Shown: positions 1-10,062, counted from the first letter of the stretch. The stretch is 64,000 nucleotides of DNA from Mycobacterium simiae (GCF_010727605.1 NZ_AP022568.1:5146001-5210000); one strand, 5' to 3'. Made by a program: numbers and translations. The notes: generated from the sequence alone by a model not told the origin.

Positions 1-212
1 ACCCGGAGATGATGTAGCACGCAGCCGCAGCTGATGATCGCTTGCCGGCCCGACGGATCGGTGCCCGGGACCAACCGCCGTCGATCCAGGAACAATCGCA
101 GCGCCCCGCCCTCGGCCACCCAGCGCCAAGGTTGGCTGTTGTGTACGGAGGGGGCCCGGCACGCCAGCCGAACCGCTTCCTTCAAAACCTCGCTGCCCGG
201 CGTCGTGGGCAT
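1..212 (-). CDS. acg: Acg-type nitroreductase, N-terminal part (runs off left edge)
   Basis: Translating the minus strand from the ATG at 212-210 gives about 70 residues containing RAPSVHNSQPWRW and a downstream LFLDRRR...TDPSGRQA segment. This is the characteristic N-terminus of the mycobacterial Acg (Rv2032)-type nitroreductase-fold proteins, which are DosR-regulated flavin-binding proteins. Only the first third is present; the 3' end lies outside the window. It is transcribed divergently from the universal stress gene starting at 371, so the 213-370 gap is probably a shared control region. The family assignment rests on the conserved SVHNSQPW motif. Whether this copy is the Rv2032 ortholog or another member (Rv3127/Rv3131 type) cannot be told from the fragment. 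Confidence 0.85.
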   Translation of the reverse strand, partial: MPTTPGSEVLKEAVRLACRAPSVHNSQPWRWVAEGGALRLFLDRRRLVPGTDPSGRQAIISCGCVLHHLR

Positions 213-276
213 GCCGTCAACTCCTCGCTGCGTGTCGTCCACCAGCCAACCTAGGGGACGAACGGCGGCGCAGGTA

Positions 277-290
277 GGGCCTTTTGACTC
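277..290. promoter_or_regulatory. Weak DosR-box-like site between divergent acg-like and usp genes
   Basis: GGGCCTTTTGACTC matches the DosR core GGGACTWWAGTCCC at 10 of 14 positions. It lies about 80 bp upstream of the first universal stress gene and 65 bp upstream of the divergent Acg-type gene, both of families typically in the DosR regulon. The match is degenerate, so this is an inference from position and partial consensus. Confidence 0.4.
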
Positions 291-370
291 CTCCCCAGGG
301 CGCCGGCGCGTGAATAGCCTAGAGGGCAGCGAATCAAGAGCAACGCACCCCACGCCAGTCAGGAGCCACC

Positions 371-1132
371 ATGAGCCAATTGCACTGCAAGTCGGTGGTC
401 GTCGGCGTCGACGGTTCGCGCTCCGCGATCAACGCCGCCACGTGGGCCATCGACGAGGCGATCAGCCGCGAGATGCCGCTGCGTCTGGTGTACGTGATCC
501 CGCGGGAAGAAGGTGTGACCGGGCAACCCTCCGACTGGGAGGTCGAGCGCGGCGATCGGGCTCTGGGCCAGGCCGAGGGCGCCGTGCAAGCCACCGGCAA
601 ACCGGTCGAGATCGAAACAGCCCTGCTCTCAGGCGATCCAGAAGAGGTGCTGATCAACGAATCACAGGACGCCGCCCTGGTCTGCGCGGGTATCAGCAGC
701 CACATATGGGGCACCGAGGGGTCGTTGGGATCCACGGCCGCGGCGTTAGCGGCCGGCGCGCACTGCCCGGTGGCCCTGATCCGCGGCGACGCGGCCGAAT
801 CACCAGCACGTGGCGTGATCACCGTTGTGCTCAATGACGAACCCGACAACGACGCGGTGGTACACCGCGCCATGGAGGAGGGTCGGCTGCGCAAAGCCAC
901 TGTGCGCCAAATCGATCGGCGACGTAACAGTTGGGTCCGACGCTATCCGGACGTCCACGTCGAGGTGGTTGCGGGGGGCACCGGCGTCACGTTTGACGAG
1001 AGCCACGACAGCACAGTCGACCTCGCCGTGGTGGGCCGCGCCGACGCCGACACGATTGCCGCGCTCGGCGAACTGAATTGCCATCCGATTCCGGGCTATC
1101 CCGACTGCTCGGTCCTGTTGGTCCGGCAGTAA
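371..1132 (+). CDS. Universal stress protein, two-domain (UspA family)
   Basis: This 253-residue protein has two tandem USP domains. The first begins with SVVVGVDGSRSA and ends with an ATP-loop-like region (GSLGST then AAGAHCPVALIRG); the second (about residues 145-253) is divergent and ends PDCSVLLVRQ. Mycobacterial two-domain USPs of this length are typically induced under hypoxia/NO through DosR and are thought to bind ATP and act in slowing growth. The gene is the first of a plus-strand run usp-usp-dosR-dosS, with only 21 bp to the next gene. The ATG at 371 follows an AGGAG at 361-365. The second domain lacks a clear ATP-binding glycine loop. Confidence 0.9.
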   Translation: MSQLHCKSVVVGVDGSRSAINAATWAIDEAISREMPLRLVYVIPREEGVTGQPSDWEVERGDRALGQAEGAVQATGKPVEIETALLSGDPEEVLINESQDAALVCAGISSHIWGTEGSLGSTAAALAAGAHCPVALIRGDAAESPARGVITVVLNDEPDNDAVVHRAMEEGRLRKATVRQIDRRRNSWVRRYPDVHVEVVAGGTGVTFDESHDSTVDLAVVGRADADTIAALGELNCHPIPGYPDCSVLLVRQ

Positions 1133-1153
1133 CTGAGCCACAGGACACGGTCG

Positions 1154-2005
1154 ATGACGCTTCCTCCGCGATCCGTTGTCGTGGGTATCGACGGCTCGAA
1201 AGCCGCAGTGGGCGCGGCACAGTGGGCCATCGGCGAGGCGGAAACGCGGGAGGTGCCGCTGCGCCTGATCTATGCGCGTGGGGAGGTGCGCAGGGTCGAT
1301 TCGGCGACCGAGGCCCCGGCTGACATGGCGGACCCGCACGCCGCTGCCGAATCGGCCCTGCGCCACGCCGCCGCGGTCATCGAAGCGGCGAACCGCCCGG
1401 TGAAAGTCGAAACCGAGATCGCTCCCGGGGCGCCGGTGGAGGCGTTGCTTCGAGCCTCGGCATGGGCGGCCATGGTGTGCGTCGGCGCCGTGGGACGCCG
1501 GCACTTCTGCGCCGGACGCACGGGCTCGATCGGCGCGGCGCTGGCCGTATCGGCGCACTGCCCGGTGGCGATCATCCGTGACACCCCGCCGCGGCCGCCG
1601 GCCCGGGATATCGTCGTCGAGCTCGACGGCGCTCCCGACAACGGCCTGCTGCTGGGCGCCGCGATGGAAGAGGCGCTGCTACGTCGGGCTCCGGTTCGGG
1701 CCGTGATCTGCCGGCACACCGCGGCGGGTCACACCGCAGACGGCGACGGCGACGGCCGCGCGCTCGCGGCCCTGGATCGGCGCCTGGCCCGTTGGCAGCG
1801 GCAATACCCGCAGCTTCAGGTGCAGTCGGTCGCGGCACCCGGCACTTTGATCGAGTACCTGGCCTGTTGCGGGCGCCAGGTCCAGCTCGCCGTCGTCGGT
1901 TCCCACGACCCCGCGCATTTGAGCGAGCTGGTCGGCAGAGTCGGCAACGCTGCCCTGCATGGTGCCGACTGCTCGTTGCTTATCGTCAATCGACGGCATC
2001 TGTGA
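1154..2005 (+). CDS. Universal stress protein, two-domain, Rv3134c-like
   Basis: A 283-residue tandem USP protein opens with [19 protein letters not shown]. Domain 1 carries a G-rich loop ([21 protein letters not shown]); domain 2 is degenerate and ends [13 protein letters not shown]. In M. tuberculosis a USP gene (Rv3134c) sits directly upstream of and is co-transcribed with dosR-dosS. This gene holds the same position, 59 bp before dosR, so it is the likely Rv3134c counterpart. The similarity to the preceding gene (same N-terminal motif, same two-domain plan) suggests tandem duplication. The protein is expected to be cytoplasmic and hypoxia-induced. Confidence 0.9.
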   Translation: MTLPPRSVVVGIDGSKAAVGAAQWAIGEAETREVPLRLIYARGEVRRVDSATEAPADMADPHAAAESALRHAAAVIEAANRPVKVETEIAPGAPVEALLRASAWAAMVCVGAVGRRHFCAGRTGSIGAALAVSAHCPVAIIRDTPPRPPARDIVVELDGAPDNGLLLGAAMEEALLRRAPVRAVICRHTAAGHTADGDGDGRALAALDRRLARWQRQYPQLQVQSVAAPGTLIEYLACCGRQVQLAVVGSHDPAHLSELVGRVGNAALHGADCSLLIVNRRHL

Positions 2006-2064
2006 ATGGGGCGATGATGAACACGGCGCCACACGCTGTGCCCAGCCGGCAGGAAGGATTCGCC

Positions 2065-2718
2065 ATGGTCACGGTTTTCCTGGTGGACGACCATGAGGTC
2101 GTCCGTCGCGGCCTGGCCGACCTGCTGGCGTCGGACTCCGAACTCGAAATCATCGGTGATGCGGGCTCGGTGGCGGAGGCGATGGTCCGCATCCCGGCGC
2201 TCAAACCCGACGTCGCGGTGCTCGACGTTCGGCTTCCCGACGGAAACGGAATCGAGTTGTGCCGGGAGCTGCTGTCCGAGCTTCCCGACCTGCGCTGCTT
2301 GATGCTGACGTCGTTCACTTCCGACGAGGCGATGCTCGAAGCGATCCTGGCCGGTGCTAGCGGCTACGTCGTCAAGGACATCCGGGGCATGGAGCTGGCC
2401 CAGGCGATCAAGGATGTCGGCGCCGGCAAATCGCTGCTGGACAACCGGGCCGCGGCGGCACTGATGGCAAAGCTGCGCGGCAACGCCCAACCGCCGGACC
2501 CACTGTCCGGGCTGACCGAACGGGAACGAACCCTGCTGGGGCTGCTCAGCGAGGGGTTGACCAACAAACAGATCGCCGCCCGGATGTTTCTGGCGGAGAA
2601 AACCGTCAAGAACTACGTGTCGCGGTTGCTGGCCAAGCTGGGCATGGAACGGCGCACCCAGGCGGCGGTGTTCGCCTCAAAATTGGATCAGCGCTCTACC
2701 AAGCCGATGTCGCCATAA
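2065..2718 (+). CDS. dosR: Hypoxia/dormancy response regulator DosR (DevR)
   Basis: This 217-residue NarL/FixJ-type regulator is very close to M. tuberculosis DosR. The receiver domain has acidic D8/D9, phosphoacceptor D54 in VLDVRLPDG and K104 in YVVKD. The C-terminal LuxR-type HTH contains [20 protein letters not shown], with DNA-contacting K179, K182 and N183. The ATG at 2065 is preceded by AGGAAGGA at 2051-2058 and gives exactly the DosR length; longer in-frame extensions upstream overlap the usp gene and are not needed. DosR, once phosphorylated by DosS/DosT, activates genes with GGGACTWWAGTCCC boxes; a perfect core occurs at 4567-4580. It probably forms an operon with the USP gene upstream and dosS downstream. 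Confidence 0.97.
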   Translation: MVTVFLVDDHEVVRRGLADLLASDSELEIIGDAGSVAEAMVRIPALKPDVAVLDVRLPDGNGIELCRELLSELPDLRCLMLTSFTSDEAMLEAILAGASGYVVKDIRGMELAQAIKDVGAGKSLLDNRAAAALMAKLRGNAQPPDPLSGLTERERTLLGLLSEGLTNKQIAARMFLAEKTVKNYVSRLLAKLGMERRTQAAVFASKLDQRSTKPMSP

Positions 2719-2795
2719 TGGCCCAATCTTGTCGCCGTAGCACCCCATTGCGGAGTTTGCCTAAGCTGAGCCCAGGCGTTTTGCCCTGTTGAGGC

Positions 2796-4529
2796 TTGGT
2801 GGAGGTATCTGGTCCAGTGGCCAACGATGAGGATGGCTCCGCGTTTGCCGGCCTGGGCCGTCGCGGTCTCGTCCACCGAATGCACGAGCAACTGGACGAG
2901 TTGCTGGCCTCGCGCGACCAGATGGAGCAATTGCTGCAAATCATCGTCGAGATCGGCTCGGATCTCGACCTGGACGCGACGCTGCGCCGAATCGTCCTGT
3001 CGGCGCGGAACTTAACGGCCGCTCCGTATGCCGCGCTAGCGATTCGCGATTCCGAGGGGGCGCTCATCTCGTTCCTCCACGATGGGATCGATCCGGATCT
3101 GGCCCGAAAGATCGGCAACTTGCCCGTCGGCAAGGGGATCCTGAGCCTGTCAATGCTGGACACTCCGGCGTTGCGTCTCGACGATCTCAGCACGCACCCG
3201 GCCGCGGTCGGATTTCCCGAGCATCACCCGTCGATGCGGGCCTTCCTCGCGGTACCGATCACCATTCGGGGAGCGGTGTTCGGCAATCTGTATCTGACAC
3301 ACGACGATCCGGAACGAGTCTTCTCCGAGTCGGATGAGGTGGCCGCCCGTGCACTGGCGTTCGCGGCCGCGGTCGCGATCGACAACGCGCGGGTTTTCGA
3401 GCGTGAACGAACGTCGGTGAAGTGGATGGATGCCAGCCGGGAGATCACCACTGCCCTGCTGTCCAGTGTGGATTCGCGAACGACGCCGCTGCAGTTGATC
3501 GCCGAACGTGCTTGCGCCCTCACCGATGCCGAGCAAGCGATCGTGCTCGTCCCTGCTGACGCCGATCTGCCGACCGAGGAAACCGACACCCTGGTCGTGT
3601 CGACCGCGGTCGGGCTCAACGCCGCGGAGGTTGTCGGGCAACGAGTTCCGGTGGACGGCTCCACCAGCGGCAGCGTATTCCGTTCCGGCACACCGCTGAT
3701 CACCGAAGTGATGAGTTATCCGATTCAGGCGTTCACCGACGTCGGTCAACGATCGGCGATTGTGATGCCGCTGCGGGCCCATGACGAAGTCGCCGGTGTC
3801 ATCGCGGTAGCCCGCAACGCCGAGCACCCACCCTTCGACAGCAGTTATCTGGGCCTGGTCAGTGATTTCGCCACGCATGCCGCACTGGCCCTGATGCTGG
3901 CCGAGGGGCGTGAGCACTCCCGTCAGCTGAGCATCGTGGCCGAGCGCGAGCGCATCGCCCACGACCTGCACGACCACGTGATTCAACGACTGTTCGCCGC
4001 GGGCATGGATCTGCAGGGCACGGTGGCGCGGGTGCGTTCAGCGGAGATCTCCGAGCGGCTCAATCGCACGCTTGATGACCTGCAAACCATCATCGAGGAA
4101 ATCCGCACCACGATCTTCCAGCTCAAGTCTCCGCTGGGCGGCGACGGCGGTTTTCGCAATCGAATCCAACGCGTGGTCGCAGACCTGACCGGCACGCGGG
4201 ACATCGTCACCACGGTGCGGATGCACGGCCCGATGGCGGCGGTGGGCGGTGAACTCGCCGAGCATGCCGAGGCGGTCACCGCCGAAGCGGTGAGCAACGC
4301 GGTCCGGCATTCCGGGGCAACCCGGTTAACTGTCGAGGTCAGTGTTGCCGACATGCTGACCGTCGAGGTCGTCGACAACGGCTGCGGCATCCCCGCCGAC
4401 AATCCGCGCCGCAGTGGGTTGGCGAACCTGTCCTACCGCGCCGACCAGGTCGGCGGATCCTGCGCGGTCACCACTTCGCCGGGTGGTGGCACCAGTGTCC
4501 GCTGGACCGCTCCACTGGCCGATCACTAA
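2796..4529 (+). CDS. dosS: Hypoxia/redox sensor histidine kinase DosS (DevS/DosT type)
   Basis: This 577-residue kinase has GAF-A (about 55-200), GAF-B (about 220-370), a HisKA_3 dimerisation helix and a HATPase domain. In GAF-A, H144 in PEHHPSMRAF aligns with the haem-ligating His149 of M. tuberculosis DevS. The phosphoacceptor is H392 in HDLHDHVIQRLF. The ATPase domain shows N-box NAVRHSGA and DNGCGIP. The protein senses O2/NO/CO through haem and phosphorylates DosR. Start choice is uncertain: TTG 2796 is the longest, GTG 2799 is adjacent, and GTG 2817 lies 10 nt after GGAGGT (2801-2806) and may be the real start. It follows dosR by 77 bp or more. DevS and DosT are too similar to separate by eye; adjacency to dosR favours DosS. 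Confidence 0.95.
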   Translation: MVEVSGPVANDEDGSAFAGLGRRGLVHRMHEQLDELLASRDQMEQLLQIIVEIGSDLDLDATLRRIVLSARNLTAAPYAALAIRDSEGALISFLHDGIDPDLARKIGNLPVGKGILSLSMLDTPALRLDDLSTHPAAVGFPEHHPSMRAFLAVPITIRGAVFGNLYLTHDDPERVFSESDEVAARALAFAAAVAIDNARVFERERTSVKWMDASREITTALLSSVDSRTTPLQLIAERACALTDAEQAIVLVPADADLPTEETDTLVVSTAVGLNAAEVVGQRVPVDGSTSGSVFRSGTPLITEVMSYPIQAFTDVGQRSAIVMPLRAHDEVAGVIAVARNAEHPPFDSSYLGLVSDFATHAALALMLAEGREHSRQLSIVAERERIAHDLHDHVIQRLFAAGMDLQGTVARVRSAEISERLNRTLDDLQTIIEEIRTTIFQLKSPLGGDGGFRNRIQRVVADLTGTRDIVTTVRMHGPMAAVGGELAEHAEAVTAEAVSNAVRHSGATRLTVEVSVADMLTVEVVDNGCGIPADNPRRSGLANLSYRADQVGGSCAVTTSPGGGTSVRWTAPLADH

Positions 4530-4566
4530 GAGGTCACGATATGACCACGAATGAGATTGTCCCGCA

Positions 4567-4580
4567 GGGACTTTAGTCCC
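4567..4580. promoter_or_regulatory. Perfect DosR-box core upstream of ferredoxin gene
   Basis: GGGACTTTAGTCCC matches the DosR consensus core GGGACTWWAGTCCC at every position and is a near-perfect palindrome. It lies 60 bp upstream of the ferredoxin ATG. A weaker copy, CGGCCTTTGGACCG at 4590-4603 (9/14), follows it. Paired boxes are common in strongly induced DosR promoters. Confidence 0.92.
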
Positions 4581-4639
4581 GGCAAAGTGCGGCCTTTGGA
4601 CCGGCGCGATTGGAGACCGGGCTGCGTAACGTCGTCGCC

Positions 4640-4984
4640 ATGACTTACGTGATCGGCAAGGCGTGCGTCGACGTCATGGAAAAGTCCTGCCTTCAGGAAT
4701 GCCCGGTCGACTGCATTTACGAGGGCGACCGGACCATGTACATCAACCCCGACGAGTGCGTGGATTGTGGCGCCTGCAGGCCGGCCTGCCACACCGGCGC
4801 GATCTATTGGGAGGGCGATCTGCCCGACGACGAGCAAGTCCACTTGGCGGACAACTCCGCATTCTTCGCCCTCCCGCTGCCGGGCCGCCCCGGTCCGCTC
4901 GGTTCTCCGGGCGGTGCGACCGCCGTGGGACGAGTCGGTGTCGACACCCCGCTGATCGCGGCGATGCCGCCCATCGAATCCTGA
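4640..4984 (+). CDS. fdxA: Ferredoxin FdxA (7Fe/8Fe bacterial type)
   Basis: This 114-residue ferredoxin starts MTYVIGKACVDVMEKSC, typical of mycobacterial FdxA (Rv2007c). Cysteines at 9, 17, 21 and 25 form the N-terminal cluster region and 40, 43, 46 and 50 (CVDCGACRPAC) the C-terminal [4Fe-4S] set. The C9-x7-C17 spacing is that of [3Fe-4S][4Fe-4S] ferredoxins. The C-terminal ~45 residues are a Pro/Gly-rich extension. The role is low-potential electron transfer in the cytoplasm during hypoxia. The upstream DosR box and the neighbouring dosRS support DosR control. The ATG at 4640 aligns with family starts; upstream in-frame codons would run into the promoter. Confidence 0.95.
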   Translation: MTYVIGKACVDVMEKSCLQECPVDCIYEGDRTMYINPDECVDCGACRPACHTGAIYWEGDLPDDEQVHLADNSAFFALPLPGRPGPLGSPGGATAVGRVGVDTPLIAAMPPIES

Positions 4985-5069
4985 AAGCCTGGTCATACAA
5001 CACCGCTCATCTGTATGGTGTTCGCCAGCGTCTAGGCCCTTGACGCGCCGACGCGGATAGGAGCATGCA

Positions 5070-5852
5070 GTGGCCGAGCGATTGGCGGGAAAGGTCGCCC
5101 TGATCAGCGGGGGAGCGAGGGGGATGGGTGCCTCGCACGTGCGGACGTTCGTCGCCGAGGGCGCCAAAGTGGTGTTCGGCGACATCCTCGACGACGAAGG
5201 CAAAGCGGTCGCGGCCGATCTCGGTGACGTGGTGCGCTACGTGCATCTCGACGTGACGAAACCTGACGACTGGGATGCGGCGGTAGCGACCGCGCTCGGC
5301 GAGTACGGCCACCTCGACGTGCTGGTGAACAACGCGGGCATCATCAACATCGGCACCCTCGAGGACTACGCGCTCTCCGAATGGCAGCGGATCCTCGACA
5401 TCAATCTCACCGGTGTGTTCCTCGGTATCCGTGCCGTGGTGAAGCCGATGAAGGAAGCGGGCCGTGGCTCCATCATCAACATTTCCTCGATCGAGGGCAT
5501 GGCCGGCACCATCGCCTGTCACGGTTACACCGCAAGCAAATTCGGCGTCCGCGGATTGACCAAGTCGGCCGCATTGGAGTTGGGTCCCAACAATATCCGA
5601 GTGAATTCGATCCATCCCGGGCTAGTCAAGACGCCGATGACCGACTGGGTTCCCGACGACACCTTCCAGACCGCGCTGGGGCGCGCTGCCGAGCCCAAAG
5701 AGGTGTCCAGCCTCGCCGTCTATCTCGCCAGTGACGAGTCCAGTTACTCCACCGGCTCGGAATTCGTCGTCGACGGCGGCTGCACCGCCGGATTGGGCCA
5801 CAAGGATTGGTCCAGCGTCGACACCGGCGCGCAGCCGGAGTGGGTTACGTAG
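5070..5852 (+). CDS. fabG3: Short-chain dehydrogenase, FabG3 / 20-beta-hydroxysteroid dehydrogenase-like
   Basis: This 260-residue classical SDR has cofactor loop GGARGMG (14-20), NNAG (87-90), N112, and catalytic S140, Y153 and K157 (GYTASK). It closely resembles M. tuberculosis Rv2002 (FabG3) along its full length, including the end QPEWVT. Rv2002 is an NADH-dependent 3-alpha/20-beta-hydroxysteroid dehydrogenase, so a steroid/alcohol oxidoreductase role in the cytoplasm is likely. The GTG at 5070 has TAGGAG 8 nt upstream. In M. tuberculosis this gene also lies near ferredoxin and dormancy genes, so the order may be ancestral. Its stop overlaps the convergent mmpL stop by 8 bp. Confidence 0.92.
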   Translation: MAERLAGKVALISGGARGMGASHVRTFVAEGAKVVFGDILDDEGKAVAADLGDVVRYVHLDVTKPDDWDAAVATALGEYGHLDVLVNNAGIINIGTLEDYALSEWQRILDINLTGVFLGIRAVVKPMKEAGRGSIINISSIEGMAGTIACHGYTASKFGVRGLTKSAALELGPNNIRVNSIHPGLVKTPMTDWVPDDTFQTALGRAAEPKEVSSLAVYLASDESSYSTGSEFVVDGGCTAGLGHKDWSSVDTGAQPEWVT

Positions 5853-8778
5853 CGGCGCTTGCCGTTTCGGATGCTGACTCGGACTTGATGGCCTTCTCGT
5901 GCGGCGTGGGCCAGGGCGATGGGACCGGGCGCTGCCGCACCCGCTGCGGCCACCAGAACCACTTGCCCAACAGCGCGGCGATCGAGGGCGTCATCAAGGA
6001 CCGGACGATCAACGTGTCGAAGAGCAGACCCAGGCCGATGGTGGTACCAACCTGACCGATCACGGTCAGCTCGCTGACCGCCATGGTCATCATCGTGAAC
6101 GCGAACACCAGGCCCGCCGACGTCACCACCGACCCGGTGCCACCCATCGACCGGATGATCCCGGTGTTCAGGCCCGCGTGGATCTCCTCCTTGAACCGGG
6201 CCACCAACAGCAGGTTGTAGTCGGCACCCACCGCCAACAGGATGATCACCGACATCGCCAGCACCATCCAGTGCAGCTCGATGCCGATGATGTGCTGCCA
6301 GATCAGCACCGACAGACCGAAAGACGCGCCCAGCGAGAGCAACACGGTTCCCACGATGACCGCCGATGCGACCACGCCCCGGGTAATGATCAGCATGATG
6401 ATGAAAATCAGGCACAGCGACGCGATCCCGGCGATCAACAGGTCGTAGGTGTTGCCGTCACTGAGGTCCTTGTAGATGGCCGCAGTACCGCCGAGATAGA
6501 TTTTTGAGCCCTCCAACGGAGTGCCCTTGAGCGCTTCGTACGCGGCCTTTTTGATGGCGGCGATGTGTGAGATGCCTTCCGCCGACATCGGATCGCCGTC
6601 GTGGCTGATGATGAAGCGTACGGCGTGACCGTCGGGCGAGATGAAGTTCTTCATACCCTTCTTGAACTCGGCGTTGTCGAAGATCTCCGGCGGCAGGTAG
6701 AACGAGTCATCGTTCTTGGATGCGTCGAACGCCTTGCCCATCGCGTTCGAGTTCTTCTGCGCCTCGTTCTGCTGATCCTGCAGACCCTTCTGGGTCGAAT
6801 ACATGGTCAGCATCGTGGTTTTCATGGCCTTCATGTTCTGGATCATCGACGGCATCAGCGCCACCAGCTGCGGCATCAGGGTGTCCAGGTGATCCATGAT
6901 CGGGAGCAGGCTCTCGATGTCGTCAGTCATCGTGTCGATGCCGTCGAGGCCGTCGAAGACCGAGCGCAACGACCAGCAGATCGGGATGTCGTAGCAGTGT
7001 TTTTCCCAGTATAAGTAACTGCGGATGGGCCGGAAAAAGTCTTCGAAATCGGCCATGTGGTCGCGTAATTCGTTGATATCGATGGTCATGTCGTGCATCT
7101 TCTTGACCATCTGATGCATGTCATTGGACATCTGCACGGTGACGCTCTGCATCTTCTCCATGCTGTCGATGGTCGTCTGCATCATGTCGGCTTGCTTGAG
7201 CATGTCGGCCATCTGGTCTTCTTGGTACTTCTGGTTCATCTGCTGAGTCACGCCCTGCATGCTGATCTGGAAAGGGATCGAGGTGTGCTCGATCGGCGTG
7301 CCGTCGGGGCGCGTGATCGCCTGCACGCGACCGATTCCCGGCACGCGGAAGACCGTCTTGGCGATCTTGTCGATGACCAGGAAGTCCGCAGAGTTGCGCA
7401 GATCGTGGTCGCTTTCGATCATCAGCACTTCCGGATTCATCCGCGCCTGGGAGAAGTGCCGGTCCGCCGCGGCGTAGCCCTCGTTGGCGGGTAGATCGGC
7501 GGGCAGATAATTGCGGTCGTTGTAGTTGGTGCGATACCCGGGCAGCGTCAACAGGCCCACGAGGGCAATCCCGATGGTCATCACCAGGATCGGTCCGGGC
7601 CACCGCACCACGACGGCACCCACCTTGCGCCAGCCGCGAATCCGTTGCGTGCGCTTGGGCTCCAGAGTCTTGCGGAAACGAGTGGCCAACGAGATGGCAG
7701 CGGGACCCAGCGTCAACGCCGCCGCCACGACGACCACCATGCCGATGGCCAACGGGATGCCGAGCGTCTGGAAATACGGCAGGTTGGTGAAGTGCAGGCA
7801 GAACGTCGCGCCGGCGATCGTCATGCCCGAGCCGAGCACCACGTGGGCGGTGCCGTGGAACATGTCGTAGTAGGCGTCTTCCTTGCCCAGACCGTTGGCC
7901 CGGGCCTCCTGGTAGCGGCCGATCAAGAAGATCGCGTAGTCGGTGGCCGCCGCGATGGCTAACGTGACCAACAGGTTCGTGGCGAAGGTGGACAGGCCAA
8001 TGATGTTGTAATAGCCCAGGAACGCGACCGTTCCGCGAGCGGCGGACAACTCCAGGACCACCATCACCAGCGTCAGCAACACCGTGATGATCGATCGATA
8101 GACCAACAGCAGCATCGCGATGATCACCGTGAAGGTGCACATCGTAATGATTTGCACACTGCGGTCACCGGCCACGTGCTGGTCGGCTGATAGCGCCGCC
8201 GGCCCGGTGACGTAGGCCTTCACCCCGTTGGGCGGATGCACGCTCTTGACGATGTGTTGGACGGATTCGACCGATTCGTTGGCCAGGGCTTCGCCTTGAT
8301 TACCCGCGAGGTAGACCTGGACATAGGCGGCCTTGCCATCGTTGCTTTGAGCACCCGCCCCGGTCAGCGGATCGCTCCACATATCCTGAACGTGCTCAAC
8401 GTGTTTGGCGTCGGCATCGAGCTTTCTGACGATCTGATCGTAATAGGCGTGAGCGTCGGCGCCCAGGGGGTTCTGGCCCTCCAGAACAATCATCACCGAG
8501 CTGTTGGATTTGTACTCTTTGAAGATGGCGCCCATGCGCTTGGTCGCGACCACCGACTGCGCGTCGTCCGGTGCCATCGACACCGAGCGCATCTTGCCCA
8601 CCTCGTCCAGGTCGGGAACCGACATGCTCAGCACCGCGATCAGTGCGATCCAGCCAAGGATGATGGGTGCGGCGAACTTGCGGATGAAGCGCGGAATCCT
8701 CGCCCGTTCTTCGGATTTGGCGGTCGCGATGACGTCGGTCTGGGCGTCGGAATGGGCGCCGTGATGCGTGAGGCTCAT
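5845..8778 (-). CDS. mmpL: MmpL-family RND transporter (MmpL4/5-like)
   Basis: This 977-residue RND transporter has an N-terminal TM helix (about 35-55), a periplasmic porter domain, a first TM bundle with the proton-relay motif [11 protein letters not shown], and a second porter domain interrupted by a long Met/Gln-rich helical insertion (about 525-715) that likely forms the periplasmic coiled-coil tube of the MmpL4/5 group. A second TM bundle carries [11 protein letters not shown]. Both Asp-Tyr pairs are intact, so it should be functional. MmpL proteins export lipids or siderophores with an MmpS partner. The ATG overlaps the mmpS stop (ATGA), indicating translational coupling. The substrate is unknown. 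Confidence 0.93.
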   Translation of the reverse strand: MSLTHHGAHSDAQTDVIATAKSEERARIPRFIRKFAAPIILGWIALIAVLSMSVPDLDEVGKMRSVSMAPDDAQSVVATKRMGAIFKEYKSNSSVMIVLEGQNPLGADAHAYYDQIVRKLDADAKHVEHVQDMWSDPLTGAGAQSNDGKAAYVQVYLAGNQGEALANESVESVQHIVKSVHPPNGVKAYVTGPAALSADQHVAGDRSVQIITMCTFTVIIAMLLLVYRSIITVLLTLVMVVLELSAARGTVAFLGYYNIIGLSTFATNLLVTLAIAAATDYAIFLIGRYQEARANGLGKEDAYYDMFHGTAHVVLGSGMTIAGATFCLHFTNLPYFQTLGIPLAIGMVVVVAAALTLGPAAISLATRFRKTLEPKRTQRIRGWRKVGAVVVRWPGPILVMTIGIALVGLLTLPGYRTNYNDRNYLPADLPANEGYAAADRHFSQARMNPEVLMIESDHDLRNSADFLVIDKIAKTVFRVPGIGRVQAITRPDGTPIEHTSIPFQISMQGVTQQMNQKYQEDQMADMLKQADMMQTTIDSMEKMQSVTVQMSNDMHQMVKKMHDMTIDINELRDHMADFEDFFRPIRSYLYWEKHCYDIPICWSLRSVFDGLDGIDTMTDDIESLLPIMDHLDTLMPQLVALMPSMIQNMKAMKTTMLTMYSTQKGLQDQQNEAQKNSNAMGKAFDASKNDDSFYLPPEIFDNAEFKKGMKNFISPDGHAVRFIISHDGDPMSAEGISHIAAIKKAAYEALKGTPLEGSKIYLGGTAAIYKDLSDGNTYDLLIAGIASLCLIFIIMLIITRGVVASAVIVGTVLLSLGASFGLSVLIWQHIIGIELHWMVLAMSVIILLAVGADYNLLLVARFKEEIHAGLNTGIIRSMGGTGSVVTSAGLVFAFTMMTMAVSELTVIGQVGTTIGLGLLFDTLIVRSLMTPSIAALLGKWFWWPQRVRQRPVPSPWPTPHEKAIKSESASETASAAT

Positions 8779-9209
8779 GCGGATTTCACCAAGCAGAAGG
8801 TCAGGGCATGCACGCCGTGGGTAGTTTTCTCGTCCTTGATTTCGTCATCGATGGTGATCCTGCAGCCAAGGTAGTCTCCGTCGCTTTGCGCCGAGAGGTT
8901 GGGGAACACCGACGGAGCGGTCGTGCTCAGTACCAGAGTCCAGGGCAGCGGGGCACCGTCGATCCGCTTCGGATCGGCGGATAGATCCAAGTAATTCACG
9001 TTCGCGTGGCTCGCGGAACCGAAGACCTCGTACTTGACGACCTTGGGTTTGTATGGCTTGGAATCATCCAGCCGCGGACTGGTCAGGACGCCGGTGTCGT
9101 TGGCGCCGAAGAACGACTTGACCCGCACCACCGCAAATCCGCCTACGACCACTACCGCGACGATCAGCAGCGGCAACCATGCGTTACGCACAATTCGCGA
9201 TACCAACAA
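8775..9209 (-). CDS. mmpS: MmpS-family membrane accessory protein
   Basis: About 144 residues: one N-terminal TM helix ([20 protein letters not shown]) followed by a small periplasmic beta-sandwich domain containing [11 protein letters not shown] and ending in a Cys-containing strand, as in MmpS proteins. MmpS proteins partner with the MmpL encoded next to them in lipid or siderophore export. Start is uncertain: TTG 9209 or the adjacent TTG 9212 behind GGGAAAGGGAA on the minus strand. The stop overlaps the mmpL start by 4 bp. A TetR-type operator lies about 195 bp upstream. Confidence 0.9.
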   Translation of the reverse strand: MLVSRIVRNAWLPLLIVAVVVVGGFAVVRVKSFFGANDTGVLTSPRLDDSKPYKPKVVKYEVFGSASHANVNYLDLSADPKRIDGAPLPWTLVLSTTAPSVFPNLSAQSDGDYLGCRITIDDEIKDEKTTHGVHALTFCLVKSA

Positions 9210-9395
9210 CTACGTGTTCCCTTTCCCCGTCACGCAGCCAGGACGCGGCCACCATCATCAGGTCCCGCAGGTGAACTCGCGGGCCGTTCGGCACACCGGC
9301 CGGCCAGCTCAGCCGGGCGGTAGCTCCCCGTGCCGACGGGCACCGTGAATCGCGGAAGCCTGCCCGAACACCGCCACCAGCGCATAGTACATGAT

Positions 9396-9420
9396 GTGCA
9401 TATCTTGCACAGTATGCAAG
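9396..9420. promoter_or_regulatory. Overlapping inverted repeats upstream of mmpS (probable TetR operator)
   Basis: Two overlapping perfect repeats: GTGCA-N5-TGCAC (9396-9410) and CTTGCA-N5-TGCAAG (9404-9420). The TTGCA-N5-TGCAA form recurs at 10063-10077 in front of the tetR gene, as expected for an operator bound by the neighbouring regulator. Confidence 0.65.
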
Positions 9421-9440
9421 GTTTGCCCCGGTGTTTCAGA

Positions 9441-10052
9441 TCACGTGGTGAAGATGCTGTTGACCAGGGCGGCTGCGCGCTCGACGTAGGGCATCGGCGT
9501 GTCGTCGCCATCGTCTTCGGGTTTACCGGTCGCCCATTTCTCGAGCCCGGAACGCACCGCGGTCAACGCGAGCGCCGCGATCAGCGCCGCCATTTCGTCG
9601 TCGGGCCGCATCGCCTGACGGCGGACGACGATGTCGGTCAACTGAAGCTGGAAACGTTCCAGATCGGCGAGAAAGGCGGCCAGCACCGCGGGCGAGGATT
9701 TGGCGAGTTCGAGCATGTCGGCCGCGTGTTCGCGCGGCGGGGGCACGTCCCGCAGATGGTGGGCGGCCAGGGTAATCAGCTCGGCGAGCACAACCGAGTA
9801 CGGGGCGGGCCCGCCAGCGACGAATTCGGCGACGAGTTCGGGCGGTATGTCCGAGGGGCCGTAGGCGATCGCGGATTCCTTGTTGGGGAAGTAGTTGAAG
9901 AAGGTGCGAGTGGAAATTCCTGCTTCAGCGCAGATTTCATCAATGGTGACCTTGTCGAAGCCACGTTCCAGCGACAGACGCACCGCCGCGTCGCGGATGT
10001 CGGCGCTGGTCTCGCGCCGGCGTCGCTCGCGCAGTCCGATCTGGTTGGCCAT
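9441..10052 (-). CDS. TetR-family transcriptional regulator of the mmpS-mmpL locus
   Basis: This 203-residue regulator has a typical N-terminal TetR HTH (about 10-55; VTIDEICAEAGISTRTFFNYFPNKESA) and an all-helical ligand/dimerisation domain. It lies immediately upstream of, and in the same direction as, mmpS-mmpL; its stop is 231 bp before the mmpS start. The shared TTGCA-N5-TGCAA repeats before both tetR and mmpS suggest autoregulation and repression of the exporter. The ATG at 10052 sits 11 bp downstream of the operator. The inducing ligand is not predictable from the sequence. Confidence 0.9.
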   Translation of the reverse strand: MANQIGLRERRRRETSADIRDAAVRLSLERGFDKVTIDEICAEAGISTRTFFNYFPNKESAIAYGPSDIPPELVAEFVAGGPAPYSVVLAELITLAAHHLRDVPPPREHAADMLELAKSSPAVLAAFLADLERFQLQLTDIVVRRQAMRPDDEMAALIAALALTAVRSGLEKWATGKPEDDGDDTPMPYVERAAALVNSIFTT

Positions 10053-10062
10053 ACCCCCATCG

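Noticed and set aside
1792..2064. N-terminal extension of DosR upstream of 2065
   Set aside because: Overlaps the USP gene in another frame; the 217-residue start at 2065 has a good ribosome site and matches DosR length.
7121..8140. Minus-strand 339-residue frame overlapping mmpL
   Set aside because: Alternate frame of the intact MmpL gene; composition is typical of shadow translation.
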